The notes beneath the pieces are model-generated. The model was not told the origin of the DNA, did no database searches, and was given only the letters and a program-made list of their open reading frames with translations. From the NCBI RefSeq assembly GCF_018417475.1, contig NZ_CP054856.1:496001-560000 (forward strand): 64,000 nt of DNA, in the 5' to 3' direction. The DNA comes from Novosphingobium decolorationis. GTDB lineage: Bacteria; Pseudomonadota; Alphaproteobacteria; Sphingomonadales; Sphingomonadaceae. Numbering within the stretch: the first letter of the stretch is position 1; each line of letters opens with the position of its first letter. Positions 1 through 9,657 of this stretch are shown here, piece by piece. The position numbers and the translations under genes are program-made.

Positions 1-587
1 CAGGCAATCACCGCCTGTGGTGCCTCTCCCGCCAGGTATTCGGGCACCGTGATCTGGAGCACACCGCCCACCACGATGAGGACGCCGCCCACACCGACGC
101 GGCTCTGCACGAAGGTGCTCATCCAGGCCGACGCCGCAAGACCACCCAGTGCCAGACCGTAGAACAACGGCACGGGAACGCCGACACGGCTCGCGGCAAA
201 ATAGCACAGGAGCGGCGTCAGCAGGAAAAGCCCGGCGGTTCCGATCCGCCTGTTGATGTCAGGATCGTGGCTTCGGTGGCTGAGGAAGAGCGAAAGTCCG
301 GCGAACCAGCCCAGCATCAGCACGATCCGCGCAAAGCCTGGATAGAATCCTGTCAGCGCGCCTGCCAGCGCCTCGAACCCGAGCATGGCGGCGAGAAGCT
401 GGGTATCGCGCCCCTTGTGGCGCAGCAGCGCATAGACCGCGAGCAAGGCGAATGGCAGCGCCTCCAGAGCCATCCAGTAGACACCCGGAACCGGGGTGCG
501 CGAGACAAGGAACCAGGCATGACCGAGTGCCAGCGCAAGGCTGGTGAGGAGCCAGGGTCGTCGTTCCACGAGTGCGCGCCGGGGCAT
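1..587 (-). CDS. YhhN/TMEM86-family membrane protein (lysoplasmalogenase-like), 3' end cut by window edge
   Basis: An open minus-strand frame runs from an ATG at 585-587 to base 1 without a stop, giving 195 residues of a very hydrophobic protein. It begins [20 protein letters not shown] and continues as about seven to eight membrane segments with short loops, among them [16 protein letters not shown] and [19 protein letters not shown]. This matches the YhhN/TMEM86 family (usually 200-230 residues), whose animal members hydrolyse lysoplasmalogen; the bacterial role is poorly defined. The charged loop plus late small-residue helices ([16 protein letters not shown]) support the family call. Only the C-terminus is missing. 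It is divergent from trmFO with about 170 bases between. Family by eye; function inferred. Confidence 0.6.
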   Translation of the reverse strand, partial: MPRRALVERRPWLLTSLALALGHAWFLVSRTPVPGVYWMALEALPFALLAVYALLRHKGRDTQLLAAMLGFEALAGALTGFYPGFARIVLMLGWFAGLSLFLSHRSHDPDINRRIGTAGLFLLTPLLCYFAASRVGVPVPLFYGLALGGLAASAWMSTFVQSRVGVGGVLIVVGGVLQITVPEYLAGEAPQAVIA

Positions 588-759
588 ATCTGTCTTGCAA
601 CCTCCATCATCCGCGCCCCGCCACATCGGTGTATGGGTGCAAGCGCCTGAATATCCCTGTTTGTCCGTTCCAGCCCGGCAAGTCATCCCCCCAAATCGGG
701 TTCGTGCCCCGCAATCCCCCTCTTCCCGCCAGCGAGCAGAACGGCTAGGCGCCTCAGCC

Positions 760-2124
760 ATGACACAGAAGGTTCACATCATCGGCGGCGGCCTGGCCGG
801 CAGCGAGGCCGCCTGGCAGCTGGCCCGTCGCGGTTTTCAGGTCCGCATCTCGGAAATGCGCGGCACCGGCGAAGGCACGCCCGCGCATCAGACCGATGGC
901 CTGGCCGAGCTGGTGTGCTCGAACTCGTTCCGCTCGGACGACGATGAGAAGAACGCGGTCGGCCTCCTCCACCACGAAATGCGCGCCTGCGATTCGCTGA
1001 TCATGGGCGCAGCCAAGGTCGCTGCGGTCCCGGCCGGCTCCGCGCTCGCGGTCGACCGCGACGCGTTCTCCGCCGAAGTCGAGAAGCGCCTGTCCGCGCT
1101 GGACAACGTCGAGATCGTGCGCGAACGCGTCGATCAGCTTCCGACCGAGGGCACCACCATTGTCGCGACCGGCCCGCTCACCGCCGAGGCGCTGGCCGGC
1201 AGCATCGGCGCGGCGACTGGTGCGGACAGCCTGGCCTTCTTCGATGCCATTGCGCCCATCGTCTACCGCGACAGCATCGACATGGACATCTGCTGGATGG
1301 CCTCGCGCTGGGACAAGCCCTCCAAGGTCGGTGGCGGCACCAAGGACTACATCAACTGCCCGATGACCAAGGAGCAGTACATCGCCTTCCACCAGGGCCT
1401 GGTCGATGGCGAGAAGACCGTGTTCAAGGACTGGGAGGCCAACACCCCCTACTTCGACGGTTGCATGCCGATCGAGGTCATGGCCGAACGCGGGGTGGAA
1501 ACGCTGCGCTTCGGGCCGATGAAGCCGGTTGGCCTCGACAACCCGCACTGGGCGACCCCTGAGCATCCCAACGGCCGCTGGCCCTATGCCGTTGTCCAGC
1601 TGCGCCAAGACAACAAGCTGGGCACGCTGTGGAACATGGTCGGCTTCCAGACCAAGCTCAAGCATGCCGAACAGGTGCGCCTGTTCCGGACCATCCCGGG
1701 CCTGGAGAACGCCGAGTTCGCGCGCCTGGGCGGCCTGCACCGCAACACCTTCCTCAATTCCCCTGTCCTGCTCGACCGCCAGCTGCGCCTCAAGACTGCG
1801 CCGCACGTGCGCTTTGCGGGGCAGATCACGGGCTGTGAGGGGTATGTAGAGAGTTCCGCAGTCGGCCTCATGGCCGGCCTGATGACGGCGGCCGAACTGA
1901 CCGGGCGCACCTGGCAGGCCCCGCCCGCGACGACCGCGATGGGCGCCCTCCTCTCACACATCACCGGCGACGCGGAGGCCGAGAGCTTCCAGCCCATGAA
2001 CGTCAACTTCGGGCTCTTCCCACCACTCCACGAGGTCTCCAAGAAGCAGCGCAAGGAGGCCTACACCGCGCGCGCCAAGGAAGAGATCGGCCCCTGGATT
2101 GCCGGACTGACCCCGGCGAACTGA
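760..2124 (+). CDS. trmFO: methylenetetrahydrofolate--tRNA-(uracil-5-)-methyltransferase TrmFO
   Basis: This is a 454-residue protein matching full-length TrmFO, the folate- and FAD-dependent enzyme that methylates U54 of tRNA in the T-loop. The N-terminus carries the dinucleotide-binding [10 protein letters not shown] (about residues 9-18), followed by the family stretch [15 protein letters not shown] (about 51-65). The C-terminal part has the second flavin-contact region [20 protein letters not shown] chose the ATG at 760 because the FAD-binding strand starts straight after it; the frame is open upstream to 544, but those residues look non-coding. It is a housekeeping gene transcribed alone, with a convergent EF-hand gene downstream. 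The symbol is used because several family signatures are present. Confidence 0.95.
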   Translation: MTQKVHIIGGGLAGSEAAWQLARRGFQVRISEMRGTGEGTPAHQTDGLAELVCSNSFRSDDDEKNAVGLLHHEMRACDSLIMGAAKVAAVPAGSALAVDRDAFSAEVEKRLSALDNVEIVRERVDQLPTEGTTIVATGPLTAEALAGSIGAATGADSLAFFDAIAPIVYRDSIDMDICWMASRWDKPSKVGGGTKDYINCPMTKEQYIAFHQGLVDGEKTVFKDWEANTPYFDGCMPIEVMAERGVETLRFGPMKPVGLDNPHWATPEHPNGRWPYAVVQLRQDNKLGTLWNMVGFQTKLKHAEQVRLFRTIPGLENAEFARLGGLHRNTFLNSPVLLDRQLRLKTAPHVRFAGQITGCEGYVESSAVGLMAGLMTAAELTGRTWQAPPATTAMGALLSHITGDAEAESFQPMNVNFGLFPPLHEVSKKQRKEAYTARAKEEIGPWIAGLTPAN

Positions 2125-2135
2125 CACTCATAACC

Positions 2136-2180
2136 CGCCTGTCCATCGCCCGACACCATTCGTCCAGCGTTGGACAGGCG
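2136..2180. repeat. 10-bp inverted repeat between convergent trmFO and EF-hand gene
   Basis: CGCCTGTCCA (2136-2145) is exactly complementary to TGGACAGGCG (2171-2180). A small inner hairpin GTCCA/TGGAC lies at 2162-2175. It sits just past the trmFO stop and just before the stop of the opposing gene, so a shared transcription-ending structure is plausible. There is no clear T-run on either strand. Confidence 0.45.
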
Positions 2181-2187
2181 CGGGGGC

Positions 2188-2679
2188 TCAATCGCAAGCG
2201 CACTTGGGTCTAGGCTTGGGCTTGGGCTTGCGCGGTGGCGGTGCCGTCCGCGCGAACTCTTTGGGCGTCAGCCAGTCGTTGCCATCGACATCGGCGTACT
2301 CGAACTTGTCGACCGTGGTGACGGCCCACTCCTCGAAGGTCAGCAGGTTGTTGCCGTCCTTGTCCAGCGCACGAAACGCCGCGGTCCGGGTCGAGAGCAT
2401 CTCGTTGCGCGATATACGACCATCGCTGTCGCGGTCATAGCGCGCGAAGCGGCGCTGCTCGCGCGAGAGTTCGTCGGCCTCGGGCGGCGCAGGCCCCACC
2501 AGAAGTTCCAGATCGTCCGCCGCATAGGACGGAAGCGCATCGTCATCCCCGCTCCCCAGCGTCGGAATGACATCAGGCGGCGGCGCGGCACTCTCGACAA
2601 GAGCGCGCCCCTGCAACCAGAACAGGCCAAGCGCAACGAGGCACAAGGCCCCGAAAGCTCCCAGCACGACGCGGCTCAT
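2188..2679 (-). CDS. EF-hand calcium-binding protein, membrane-anchored or secreted
   Basis: A 163-residue protein with an N-terminal hydrophobic segment (VVLGAFGALCLVALGLFWL, residues 4-22) that is either a signal peptide or an anchor. An acidic linker follows, then three EF-hand loops: DRDSDGRISRNE (82-93), DKDGNNLLTFEE (106-117) and DVDGNDWLTPKE (130-141). All three keep Asp at position 1 and Glu at position 12, so Ca2+ binding is expected. The tail alternates Lys and Pro and ends in CACD. I prefer the ATG at 2679 over a GTG two codons upstream because a G-rich ribosome site (AGGGGGG) then lies at a normal distance. No partner is evident; it may be a periplasmic calcium buffer or sensor. 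Confidence 0.75.
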   Translation of the reverse strand: MSRVVLGAFGALCLVALGLFWLQGRALVESAAPPPDVIPTLGSGDDDALPSYAADDLELLVGPAPPEADELSREQRRFARYDRDSDGRISRNEMLSTRTAAFRALDKDGNNLLTFEEWAVTTVDKFEYADVDGNDWLTPKEFARTAPPPRKPKPKPRPKCACD

Positions 2680-2754
2680 CTCCACCCCCCTTCGCCTGAG
2701 CCCAAGAGTGGCGGAGATCGTTCTCTACGTAAAATTACAGATCGTTCATCGCGG

Positions 2755-3468
2755 CTAGCGCCCGAGCAGCCCGACCCCGATGGCGCGCATCAAGGCGCCA
2801 GGCGAACGGGCCGCCTCTTCGCTGCCCTTGGCATGACGCCGGGCCGAAAGGACCTCGAGAACCTTGAGTGGGCGCAGCGCGCGCGGCACACGTCCACGCG
2901 TCGTCGCCCCGTTGTTGGCCAGGAGCCGCTCGACCGCGGCGCGCTCTTCTTCCTTGCTCAGGCGGACCGCAAGATCGGTCAGCGCCCAGGCGCGGCCGAT
3001 GGCTTCGGCCTGCCCGGCGGCTGCCGCGCAGCCGACCTCCTGGGCGAAGGCACCGAAAGCCCGCGCGCGACCGTCCGCCATGGATTGCAGAGCCCCGTGC
3101 GTCAGCGGCGCGGGCGCGGTCAGCGCTTCCCAGCCATCGACGAGCGCCACCGCGCCGTGATGTCCGCCCGTCCAGCTGCGAAAGGCCGCCAACAAGGGCT
3201 CGCCCTGCGGCCAGGCCGACGCATCCTGCCCCAGCGTCTCACGCCACCACGAGAGCCGCAATTGCGCCAGCATGGGCTCGGAGGAGTGGCGCAGCAGGTT
3301 GGCAAGTCGCGCGTCGAGTGCGAAGAGCGCGAGCGTCTGCTGGCGGGTGCGTTGCGGCGCATAGGACAGCGCAAGACGGGCAAGCGGGGAAAGCGAGGCA
3401 AGCAGGCTTTCCTCGATCTGCGCGGAGCTCAGCGGAGCGGGTCCGGCGGCGGATTCTTGTTCAGACAC
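2755..3468 (-). CDS. squalene/phytoene-synthase-fold protein, NDUFAF6-like
   Basis: The protein is 237 residues from a GTG at 3468; a longer 279-residue frame from an ATG at 3594 is possible, but its extra N-terminus looks unconserved and has no ribosome site. The recognisable part is ALDARLANLLR...MLAQLRLSWWRETL (about 50-79), typical of the trans-isoprenyl synthase fold. The paired Asp-rich DxxxD motifs that bind substrate diphosphate in true squalene/phytoene synthases are not visible: the first is reduced to FALDARLA and the second region reads WALTDLAVRLS. That pattern fits the non-catalytic branch that includes the mitochondrial complex I assembly factor NDUFAF6. A role in complex I assembly is inference only. 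Confidence 0.65.
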   Translation of the reverse strand: MSEQESAAGPAPLSSAQIEESLLASLSPLARLALSYAPQRTRQQTLALFALDARLANLLRHSSEPMLAQLRLSWWRETLGQDASAWPQGEPLLAAFRSWTGGHHGAVALVDGWEALTAPAPLTHGALQSMADGRARAFGAFAQEVGCAAAAGQAEAIGRAWALTDLAVRLSKEEERAAVERLLANNGATTRGRVPRALRPLKVLEVLSARRHAKGSEEAARSPGALMRAIGVGLLGR

Positions 3469-3744
3469 AGCTGCGTCTCTTAACTTCCGCCGCCACACTT
3501 GCAAGCGTTGCGCGCGCGCCAGGCCGGTCCGGGCCAGCGGCTGCACCGCGCAATTCCGCCATTCTTCCCCTTCGCAGACTGCAAACGATAGCATTGCGCC
3601 ATCAGGGAACCTGCCCAGACCGCCATTAACTACGATTGCTCCTCAATTCATAAGGAATTTAGCGGTATTCGGGACAGAGCTACCCCAGCAGGCATTTACC
3701 AACCGATGAACCATAGGACGCGTCCCCCGGGACAAGGTGATCGC

Positions 3745-5637
3745 ATGCGGCAGGTTCTGTCCTGCCTTCGAAGGCTTGCGCGTGAGCGCAGCGGCAACAC
3801 CTTCCTGATCTTTGCAGCTGCGGTGACGCCCTTGCTCGCGCTCGTCGGCGGAGGGATCGACATGGGTCGCAGCTACCTGTCCGAGACCCGCCTCCAGCAG
3901 GCCTGCGATTCGGGCGTGCTCGCCGCGCGCAAGGCGCTGGGCTCGCAGGTCGTGACCACCGGCACGGTTCCGACCGAAGTCTCGGTGATCGGCAACCGCT
4001 TCTTCAATGGCAACTTCGGCGAAGGCGCCTACGGCTCGCGCGATCGGACCTTCCAGATGGCGCTGGAGAGCGACTTCTCGATCTCCGGCCTGGCCAGTGC
4101 CTCGGTGCCCACCACGATCATGCGCATCTTTGGAAGAACGCATATTCCCGTCCGCGTACGCTGCGAGGCAAAGCTCAATTACTCGAACACCGACGTGATG
4201 ATGGTGCTCGATACGACCGGCTCGATGGACCTCACCAATGCCGGGGACAGCGAACCCAAGATCACGATCCTGCGCCGCGTGGTGAAGGACTTTCACGCCC
4301 AGCTGGAAGGCAGCAAGACGCCGGGCGTACGTATCCGCTATGGCTTCGTGCCCTATTCCACCAACGTCAACGTGGGGTACCTGCTGCGCTCGGACTGGAT
4401 GGTGAATACGGCCAGCTACGAAGGCCGCATCGCCAAGAGCACCGGCAAGACTGAAACGGTGCCGAAGTACAAGTACACCTACCAGACGCTCAGCGGAACG
4501 CGCGCCTCGCTGGCAAGCTGGTTCGACACCGAGTGTCCCGGCGACACCGCAACCTGGCAGATGATCGCCTATGGTTCGGGAACCGGATACGAGGTGTGGG
4601 ACACGCGCGTGAAAGGCGACACGTTCGCCTGCGCGCCCGCCGACGGCGGCTTCACCGTGACGCCGACCCGCTACACCGATTACGTCTACCGCACATTGAA
4701 GCAGGAAGATGGTGTCGAGACCAAGGAAGTCTACAAGTGGCAGTACGACAGCGTCGCGCTCGACGTGCGTTCGCTGAAGGGTTCATCAGGCAGCGCACTC
4801 TACAAGGGCGGCGCTCTTCGCGTGCGCATGTATGGCAATCCCTCGCCGACACCCGAGAACATGTCGGCGAGCTTTCGCGGCTGCATTGAAGAGCGCGACA
4901 CCTACCAGATCACCGATTATGACAATGTCGATCTCACCAAGGCGCTCGATCTCGATATCGACCGCGTCCCCCAGGCCACCCAGCCCGGCACCCAGTGGCG
5001 CCCGATCCTTCACGAGATTTCCTTCGAGCGCGCCTGGAAGGCGACCGGGGGAAGCTTCTCCAAGCAGCCGGTCATGACCGACGAGAACTTCCTGCAGGCC
5101 AGCAACTACGGCGTCACCGCCTGTCCTTCGCGCGCGCACAAGCTGGCCGAGATGACGGCGGGCGAAGTCGCGAGCTATGTGGACGCACTCAGGCCTGAAG
5201 GCAGCACGTACCACGACATCGGCATGATCTGGGGCGGACGCCTGCTGTCCCCCACCGGGATCTTCGCCAGCGAGAATGCGGACGTGAACCAGCGCCCGAC
5301 GACACGCCACCTGATCTTCCTGACCGATGGCGAGACGGCGCCCAATGACTTCAGCTATGGCAGTTACGGGATCGAGCCGCTGAGCGAGCGCCGCTGGTCG
5401 CCCTCCTCGCCCTACTCGCTGACGCAGACCGTGGAGAAGCGCTTCTCCTATGCCTGCAGCGAGGTGAAGAAAAAGAACATCACCGTCTGGGTGATCGGCT
5501 TCGGCACCGAAATGACCGACATGCTCAAGACCTGTGCGGGGCCGGGCCACTGGTTCCAGGCCGACAATGCGGACCAGCTCAACGACGCCTTCGATGCCAT
5601 CGCCAAGGCCATGGGCGACCTCAGGATCGTGCAATGA
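3745..5637 (+). CDS. TadG-like pilus-assembly protein with von Willebrand A domain
   Basis: A 630-residue protein with an N-terminal Arg-rich leader and one hydrophobic helix (TFLIFAAAVTPLLALVGGGIDMG, shown in part), the arrangement of TadE/TadG proteins anchored in the inner membrane with the body in the periplasm. A vWA domain begins near residue 150 with the metal-site motif DTTGSMD (about 156-162) and resumes near the end with HLIFLTDGE and ITVWVIGFGTEMTDML. A long insertion separates these halves. I chose ATG 3745, which follows AAGGTGA at 3734-3740; an in-frame ATG at 3706 has no ribosome site. It opens a three-gene overlapping unit. No Tad ATPase, secretin or prepilin gene is present in the window. 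Confidence 0.8.
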   Translation: MRQVLSCLRRLARERSGNTFLIFAAAVTPLLALVGGGIDMGRSYLSETRLQQACDSGVLAARKALGSQVVTTGTVPTEVSVIGNRFFNGNFGEGAYGSRDRTFQMALESDFSISGLASASVPTTIMRIFGRTHIPVRVRCEAKLNYSNTDVMMVLDTTGSMDLTNAGDSEPKITILRRVVKDFHAQLEGSKTPGVRIRYGFVPYSTNVNVGYLLRSDWMVNTASYEGRIAKSTGKTETVPKYKYTYQTLSGTRASLASWFDTECPGDTATWQMIAYGSGTGYEVWDTRVKGDTFACAPADGGFTVTPTRYTDYVYRTLKQEDGVETKEVYKWQYDSVALDVRSLKGSSGSALYKGGALRVRMYGNPSPTPENMSASFRGCIEERDTYQITDYDNVDLTKALDLDIDRVPQATQPGTQWRPILHEISFERAWKATGGSFSKQPVMTDENFLQASNYGVTACPSRAHKLAEMTAGEVASYVDALRPEGSTYHDIGMIWGGRLLSPTGIFASENADVNQRPTTRHLIFLTDGETAPNDFSYGSYGIEPLSERRWSPSSPYSLTQTVEKRFSYACSEVKKKNITVWVIGFGTEMTDMLKTCAGPGHWFQADNADQLNDAFDAIAKAMGDLRIVQ

Positions 5638-6230
5638 GCCGGCGCGATCTCTTCCAGGCCTGGGCACGGGACCAGCGCGGCGTTGCGGCGGTGGAGTTCG
5701 CGCTTGTAGCCCCCGTCATGCTGCTCACGATCTTCGGGCTCTTTGACCTGGGCTACAACGTCTACACCGCCGAACAGCTCGAAGGCTCGATCCAGAAGGC
5801 CGCGCGCGATTCGACCATCGAGGGCGCGGCGGGCCGCGCAAGCCAACTCGACGAGCGGGTGCGCGAGGCCGTCCATGCGATTGCACCGGCCGCCGAACTG
5901 ACCTTCGAGCGCACGGCCTACGCCTCGTTCTCGGACATCGGCGCGCCGGAGGACTTCACCGACGTCAACGGCGATGGCACCTGCAACGCGGGCGAACCGT
6001 TCGAGGACGCCAACGGCAACGGCACATGGGACGCAAGCCAGGGCACGCGCGGCCAGGGCAGCGCCCGCGATGCGGTGCTCTACGAGGTGGAGGTCACCTA
6101 TCCGCGCCCCTTCCCCGTCGCCGCGTTCCTGGGCATGAGCGACACCTTCACGATGCGCGCGCGCACGGTGCTGCGTAACCAGCCCTACGAGACCAACGAC
6201 GCTCCGCCCAGCATCGGGAACTGCCCATGA
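5634..6230 (+). CDS. TadE-like protein with calcium-loop-like insertion
   Basis: A 198-residue TadE-family protein. The N-terminus DQRGVAAVEFALVAPVMLLT is the classic TadE signature, with a single helix containing the AAVEFALV-P motif. Its start overlaps the stop of the upstream TadG-like gene (ATGA at 5634-5637), so translation is probably coupled. The middle carries an unusual acidic stretch, DVNGDGTCNAGEPF followed by EDANGNGTWDA, which reads like two linked Ca2+-binding loops. The C-terminal third is beta-rich, as expected for pseudopilin-like TadE proteins. The likely location is the inner membrane with a periplasmic body. The target surface structure is not identified. Confidence 0.8.
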   Translation: MSRRDLFQAWARDQRGVAAVEFALVAPVMLLTIFGLFDLGYNVYTAEQLEGSIQKAARDSTIEGAAGRASQLDERVREAVHAIAPAAELTFERTAYASFSDIGAPEDFTDVNGDGTCNAGEPFEDANGNGTWDASQGTRGQGSARDAVLYEVEVTYPRPFPVAAFLGMSDTFTMRARTVLRNQPYETNDAPPSIGNCP

Positions 6231-6916
6231 TCCGCCAGCTCTGCCCCGCGATCGCCACTGTCGCGCGCCGCCTCAAGGCCCTGCCCTGCGCCCGTGCCGG
6301 GGTCGCGGTAACCGAGACAGCCCTTGTGCTCCCGTTCTTTCTGGGGGCGGGCCTCGCCGGCATCGAGCTGGCCAACTACTCGCTGACGACGCTGCGCGTG
6401 GGCCAGCTGGCTGTCCAGGTCGCGGACAACGCCTCGCGCATCGGCGACATCTCGACCCTGGAGAACCGCAAGATCTACGAGGCCGACATCAACGACCTGC
6501 TTCTGGGCGCCAAGGTCCAGGCCGGATCGGGCATGGATCTCTACGAAAACGGGCGGGTGATCGTCAGCAGCCTGGAGGTCAATGCGGACGGGGATCAGTA
6601 CATCCACTGGCAGCGCTGCATGGGCACGCTCAAGATCGTGTCCAGCTACGGAAAAGAAGGCGATGAGCTGCCCGACGGCATCGGGCCGGATGATCGCAAG
6701 GTGCTCGCCCAAAGCGGCGATGCGGTCGTCTTCGTGGAGATCGCCTACACCTATCGGCCGCTCATTTCCGAAGCCCTGATGGGCGCACGCCGGATCGAGA
6801 GCACCGCCTCCTACACGGTGCGATCGAGCCGGGATCTCTCGCAGATCTACCAGGTCGAGGGCCAGGCCCACGCGCCCGTCTCCTCCTGCGACAAGTTCAC
6901 CGACACCACCGCCTGA
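6227..6916 (+). CDS. TadE-like protein, third gene of the tadG/tadE unit
   Basis: A 229-residue protein with an N-terminal cationic stretch and one hydrophobic segment, CARAGVAVTETALVLPFFLG, where the TETALVLPF motif corresponds to the AAVEFALV-P signature of TadE. The start overlaps the preceding stop by four bases (ATGA at 6227-6230). The C-terminal half has no recognisable domain beyond a Cys near the end (SSCDKFTD). With its two upstream partners it probably forms a small envelope complex or minor-pilin set. It is the last gene of the unit; a hairpin 15 bases beyond it may serve both strands. Confidence 0.75.
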   Translation: MIRQLCPAIATVARRLKALPCARAGVAVTETALVLPFFLGAGLAGIELANYSLTTLRVGQLAVQVADNASRIGDISTLENRKIYEADINDLLLGAKVQAGSGMDLYENGRVIVSSLEVNADGDQYIHWQRCMGTLKIVSSYGKEGDELPDGIGPDDRKVLAQSGDAVVFVEIAYTYRPLISEALMGARRIESTASYTVRSSRDLSQIYQVEGQAHAPVSSCDKFTDTTA

Positions 6917-6925
6917 GCGCCATGA

Positions 6926-6959
6926 GAAAAGGGCCCGCGACCGGATGGTCACGGGCCCC
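6926..6959 (-). terminator. Rho-independent terminator downstream of pdhB
   Basis: GGGCCCGCGACC (6931-6942) pairs with GGTCACGGGCCC (6947-6958) with one mismatch and a four-base loop. Read on the minus strand the stem is followed by TTTTC (6926-6930), so it can end the ftsB/pdhAB transcripts. On the plus strand the run after the stem is weaker (CTTCGT), so it may only partly stop the tadE transcript. Confidence 0.75.
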
Positions 6960-7001
6960 TTCGTCATTCCTTGCGCCGCGGTCAGGCCGCGGCAGTCACG
7001 A

Positions 7002-8387
7002 TCAGCGGTAGCAGACCTTCTTGACCGCTTCGATCACACGGTCGGTGTCGATCAGCGCAGCATGCTCGAGGTTCGCCGCATAAGGCAGCGGAACGTCTTC
7101 GTTGCACACGCGGGTGACCGGCGCGTCGAGATCGTCGAAGCCCTCTTCCATGCAGATCGAGGCGATCTCCGAGGCAATCGAGCAGACCGGGAAGCCTTCT
7201 TCGGCAACCACGATGCGGTTGGTCTTGGCGAGGCTCTCCAGCACCGCTTCCTTGTCGAGCGGACGCAGCGTGCGCAGGTCGAGGACTTCGGCATCAATGC
7301 CTTCCTCGGCGAGCTTCTCGGCGGCTTCCAGAGCCACGCCCACGCCGATCGAGTACGAGACGATGGTCACGTCCGAACCTTCGCGCATGATGCGGGCCTT
7401 GCCGATCGGCAGGACGTGATCATCAAGCTCGGGCAGCTCGAAGTTGCGACCGTAGACGAGCTCGTTCTCGAGGAAGACCACCGGGTCCTCGCTGCGGATC
7501 GCGGCCTTCAGGAGACCCTTGGCGTCCGAGGCATCGTAGGGCGCGATGACCACGAGGCCGGGAACGCTGGCGTACCACGGACCGTAGTTCTGCGAGTGCT
7601 GCGCACCCACGCGCGAGGCCGCGCCGTTGGGACCACGGAACACGATCGGGCAGCGCATCTGGCCACCGGACATGTAGTTGGTCTTGGCGGCCGAGTTGAT
7701 GATGTGGTCAATCGCCTGCATGGCGAAGTTGAACGTCATGAACTCGACGACGGGACGCAGGCCGCCCATCGCGGCGCCCGTGCCGATACCGGCAAAGCCG
7801 TACTCGGTGATCGGGGTGTCGATCACGCGCTTGGGGCCGAATTCGTCGAGCAGGCCCTGGGTCACCTTGTAGGCGCCCTGGTACTCGGCGACTTCCTCGC
7901 CCATCACGAAGACGCGCTCGTCGCGGCGCATTTCCTCGGCCATCGCGTCGCGCAGCGCGTCGCGCACGGTCGAGGTCTTCATGTTGGTGCCATGTGGCAC
8001 TTCGGGGTCGCGCTTCTTGGGCTTTTCCTCGGTCGCGAGCTTGGCGGTGCCGCTGGTGGCCGAAACGTCCTGGATGACGTCCGACTTGACCTGCTGCGCT
8101 TCGACCTTGGGTTCGGCGGGCGCTTCGATCGAGGAAGCGTCTTCGCCTTCGCCGGCCAGCATGGCAATGACCGTGCCGACCTTCACGCCTTCGGTGCCTT
8201 CCTCGACGAGGATCTTGCCGACGGTACCTTCATCGATGGATTCGAATTCCATCGTCGCCTTGTCGGTCTCGATTTCGGCGAGGATCGTGCCCGAGGACAC
8301 TTCGTCGCCTTCCTTGACCAGCCACTTGGCAAGCTTGCCCTCTTCCATCGTCGGGGAGAGCGCGGGCATCTTCAGTTCAATCGCCAT
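7002..8387 (-). CDS. pdhB: pyruvate dehydrogenase E1 component, beta subunit, with N-terminal lipoyl domain
   Basis: The 461-residue protein begins with a complete lipoyl domain: [20 protein letters not shown] and the lipoyl-lysine motif ETDKATMEF, with Lys43 as the modified residue. An acidic/Ala linker follows, then the E1-beta transketolase-like domain from about residue 137 ([51 protein letters not shown]). The lipoyl fusion is common in alphaproteobacterial E1-beta. It forms the alpha2beta2 enzyme that decarboxylates pyruvate and transfers acetyl groups to the E2 lipoyl domains. Its ATG shares one base with the pdhA stop, so the two subunits are translationally coupled. The E2 gene is not in the window. 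Confidence 0.96.
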   Translation of the reverse strand: MAIELKMPALSPTMEEGKLAKWLVKEGDEVSSGTILAEIETDKATMEFESIDEGTVGKILVEEGTEGVKVGTVIAMLAGEGEDASSIEAPAEPKVEAQQVKSDVIQDVSATSGTAKLATEEKPKKRDPEVPHGTNMKTSTVRDALRDAMAEEMRRDERVFVMGEEVAEYQGAYKVTQGLLDEFGPKRVIDTPITEYGFAGIGTGAAMGGLRPVVEFMTFNFAMQAIDHIINSAAKTNYMSGGQMRCPIVFRGPNGAASRVGAQHSQNYGPWYASVPGLVVIAPYDASDAKGLLKAAIRSEDPVVFLENELVYGRNFELPELDDHVLPIGKARIMREGSDVTIVSYSIGVGVALEAAEKLAEEGIDAEVLDLRTLRPLDKEAVLESLAKTNRIVVAEEGFPVCSIASEIASICMEEGFDDLDAPVTRVCNEDVPLPYAANLEHAALIDTDRVIEAVKKVCYR

Positions 8388-9475
8388 CAGTAGCGCTCCA
8401 CCAGCACGTCAGTATAGAGTTCGGACATTTCGGGTTCGGGCGAGCTTTCCGCAAAGTCGGCGGCCTCGGTGATGGCCTTGCGCACGGTCTTGTCGAGATC
8501 CTTGAGCGATTCTTCGCTCACGCCCAGTTCGACCAGTTCGGCCTTGGCGTGTTCGATCGGATCACGCTTGTCGCGAACGCCCTGCACTTCCTCGCGGCTG
8601 CGATACTTGGCCGGGTCGGACATCGAGTGACCACGGTAGCGGTAGGTGTTCAGTTCCATGAGCACGGGACCATTGCCGGCGCGCACGTATTCGAGCGCGA
8701 TCTCGGCGGCCTTGCGCACTTCGAGGACATCCATGCCATCGACCTGCATGCCCGGAATGCGGAACGCGCTGCCGCGGCGGTAGAAGTGGGTTTCGGCCGA
8801 GGAACGCTTGACTGCGGTGCCCATGGCGTACTGGTTGTTCTCGATCACGAAGATGATCGGGAGCTTCCACAGCGCGGCCATGTTGAAGGCCTCGTAGACC
8901 TGGCCCTGGTTCGCGGCGCCATCGCCGAAGTAGGACATGGCGACGCCGCCGTCCTCGTTGTACTTGTGCGCGAAGGCCAGGCCCGCACCCAGCGGCACCT
9001 GCGCGCCGACGATGCCGTGGCCGCCGTAGAACTTGTGCTCGACACTGAACATGTGCATCGAGCCGCCCTTGCCCTTGGAGATGCCCGCGGCACGTCCGGT
9101 GAGCTCGGCCATGATGACCTTGGGGTCGATGCCGTAGGCCAGCATGTGGCCGTGGTCACGGTAGCCGGTGATGACCGAGTCCTTGTCGCCGTCGAGCGCG
9201 GACTGCAGGCCCACCGCAACGGCTTCCTGGCCGATGTAGAGGTGGCAGAAGCCACCGATCAGGCCAAGACCGTAGAGCTGGCCCGCCTTCTCTTCGAAAC
9301 GCCGGATGAGCAGCATCTGCTCATAGAGCTTGAGCAGCTCTTCCTTGTCCGCCTTGTAGCGCTTGTCGCCTTCGAGCGCCTGCTGGAGGCTGCCGAGATC
9401 GAAGTCGTCTTGGGTGGCTGGCGTTACCGGCGTATCGGTCGTGCCGGACGCGGCGTCAGTCTTTGTTTTGGGCAA
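8387..9475 (-). CDS. pdhA: pyruvate dehydrogenase E1 component, alpha subunit
   Basis: A 362-residue E1-alpha from a probable TTG start at 9473-9475, preceded at five bases by a strong ribosome site (AGGGGGAG, 9481-9488 on the minus strand). A longer in-frame start at 9511 exists. The thiamine-diphosphate motif starts with [11 protein letters not shown] (GDG at about 184-186) and ends with [11 protein letters not shown] (NN about 213-214). The phosphorylation-loop region [16 protein letters not shown] of the E1-alpha family is also present. It decarboxylates pyruvate together with the beta subunit encoded next to it. The gene order ftsB-pdhA-pdhB on one strand is common in alphaproteobacteria. 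Confidence 0.95.
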   Translation of the reverse strand: MPKTKTDAASGTTDTPVTPATQDDFDLGSLQQALEGDKRYKADKEELLKLYEQMLLIRRFEEKAGQLYGLGLIGGFCHLYIGQEAVAVGLQSALDGDKDSVITGYRDHGHMLAYGIDPKVIMAELTGRAAGISKGKGGSMHMFSVEHKFYGGHGIVGAQVPLGAGLAFAHKYNEDGGVAMSYFGDGAANQGQVYEAFNMAALWKLPIIFVIENNQYAMGTAVKRSSAETHFYRRGSAFRIPGMQVDGMDVLEVRKAAEIALEYVRAGNGPVLMELNTYRYRGHSMSDPAKYRSREEVQGVRDKRDPIEHAKAELVELGVSEESLKDLDKTVRKAITEAADFAESSPEPEMSELYTDVLVERY

Positions 9476-9657
9476 TGCTGCTCCCCCTGGGGTAAGGATG
9501 GCTTCGTCCACGCGATATAGGGAGATCGCTTGGATACGGGAAGCGTTCCAACCCTGAATCGAGGGCGATTCAAAGCACTTTTTGTACCATTCGACGCAAC
9601 TAGCCTTGCAAAAAAGTGCATAGCCGCCGTTTTCCGGGACGCGCGGGAGGGCGCAAA

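Noticed and set aside
754..1806. Long minus-strand reading frame opposite trmFO
   Set aside because: It mirrors the third-codon GC bias of trmFO and shows no domain or ribosome site.
2170..3483. Long plus-strand frame across the EF-hand and isoprenyl-synthase-fold genes
   Set aside because: It spans two opposite-strand genes with clear domains and the gap between them; its translation is Arg/Gly/Pro-rich without motifs.
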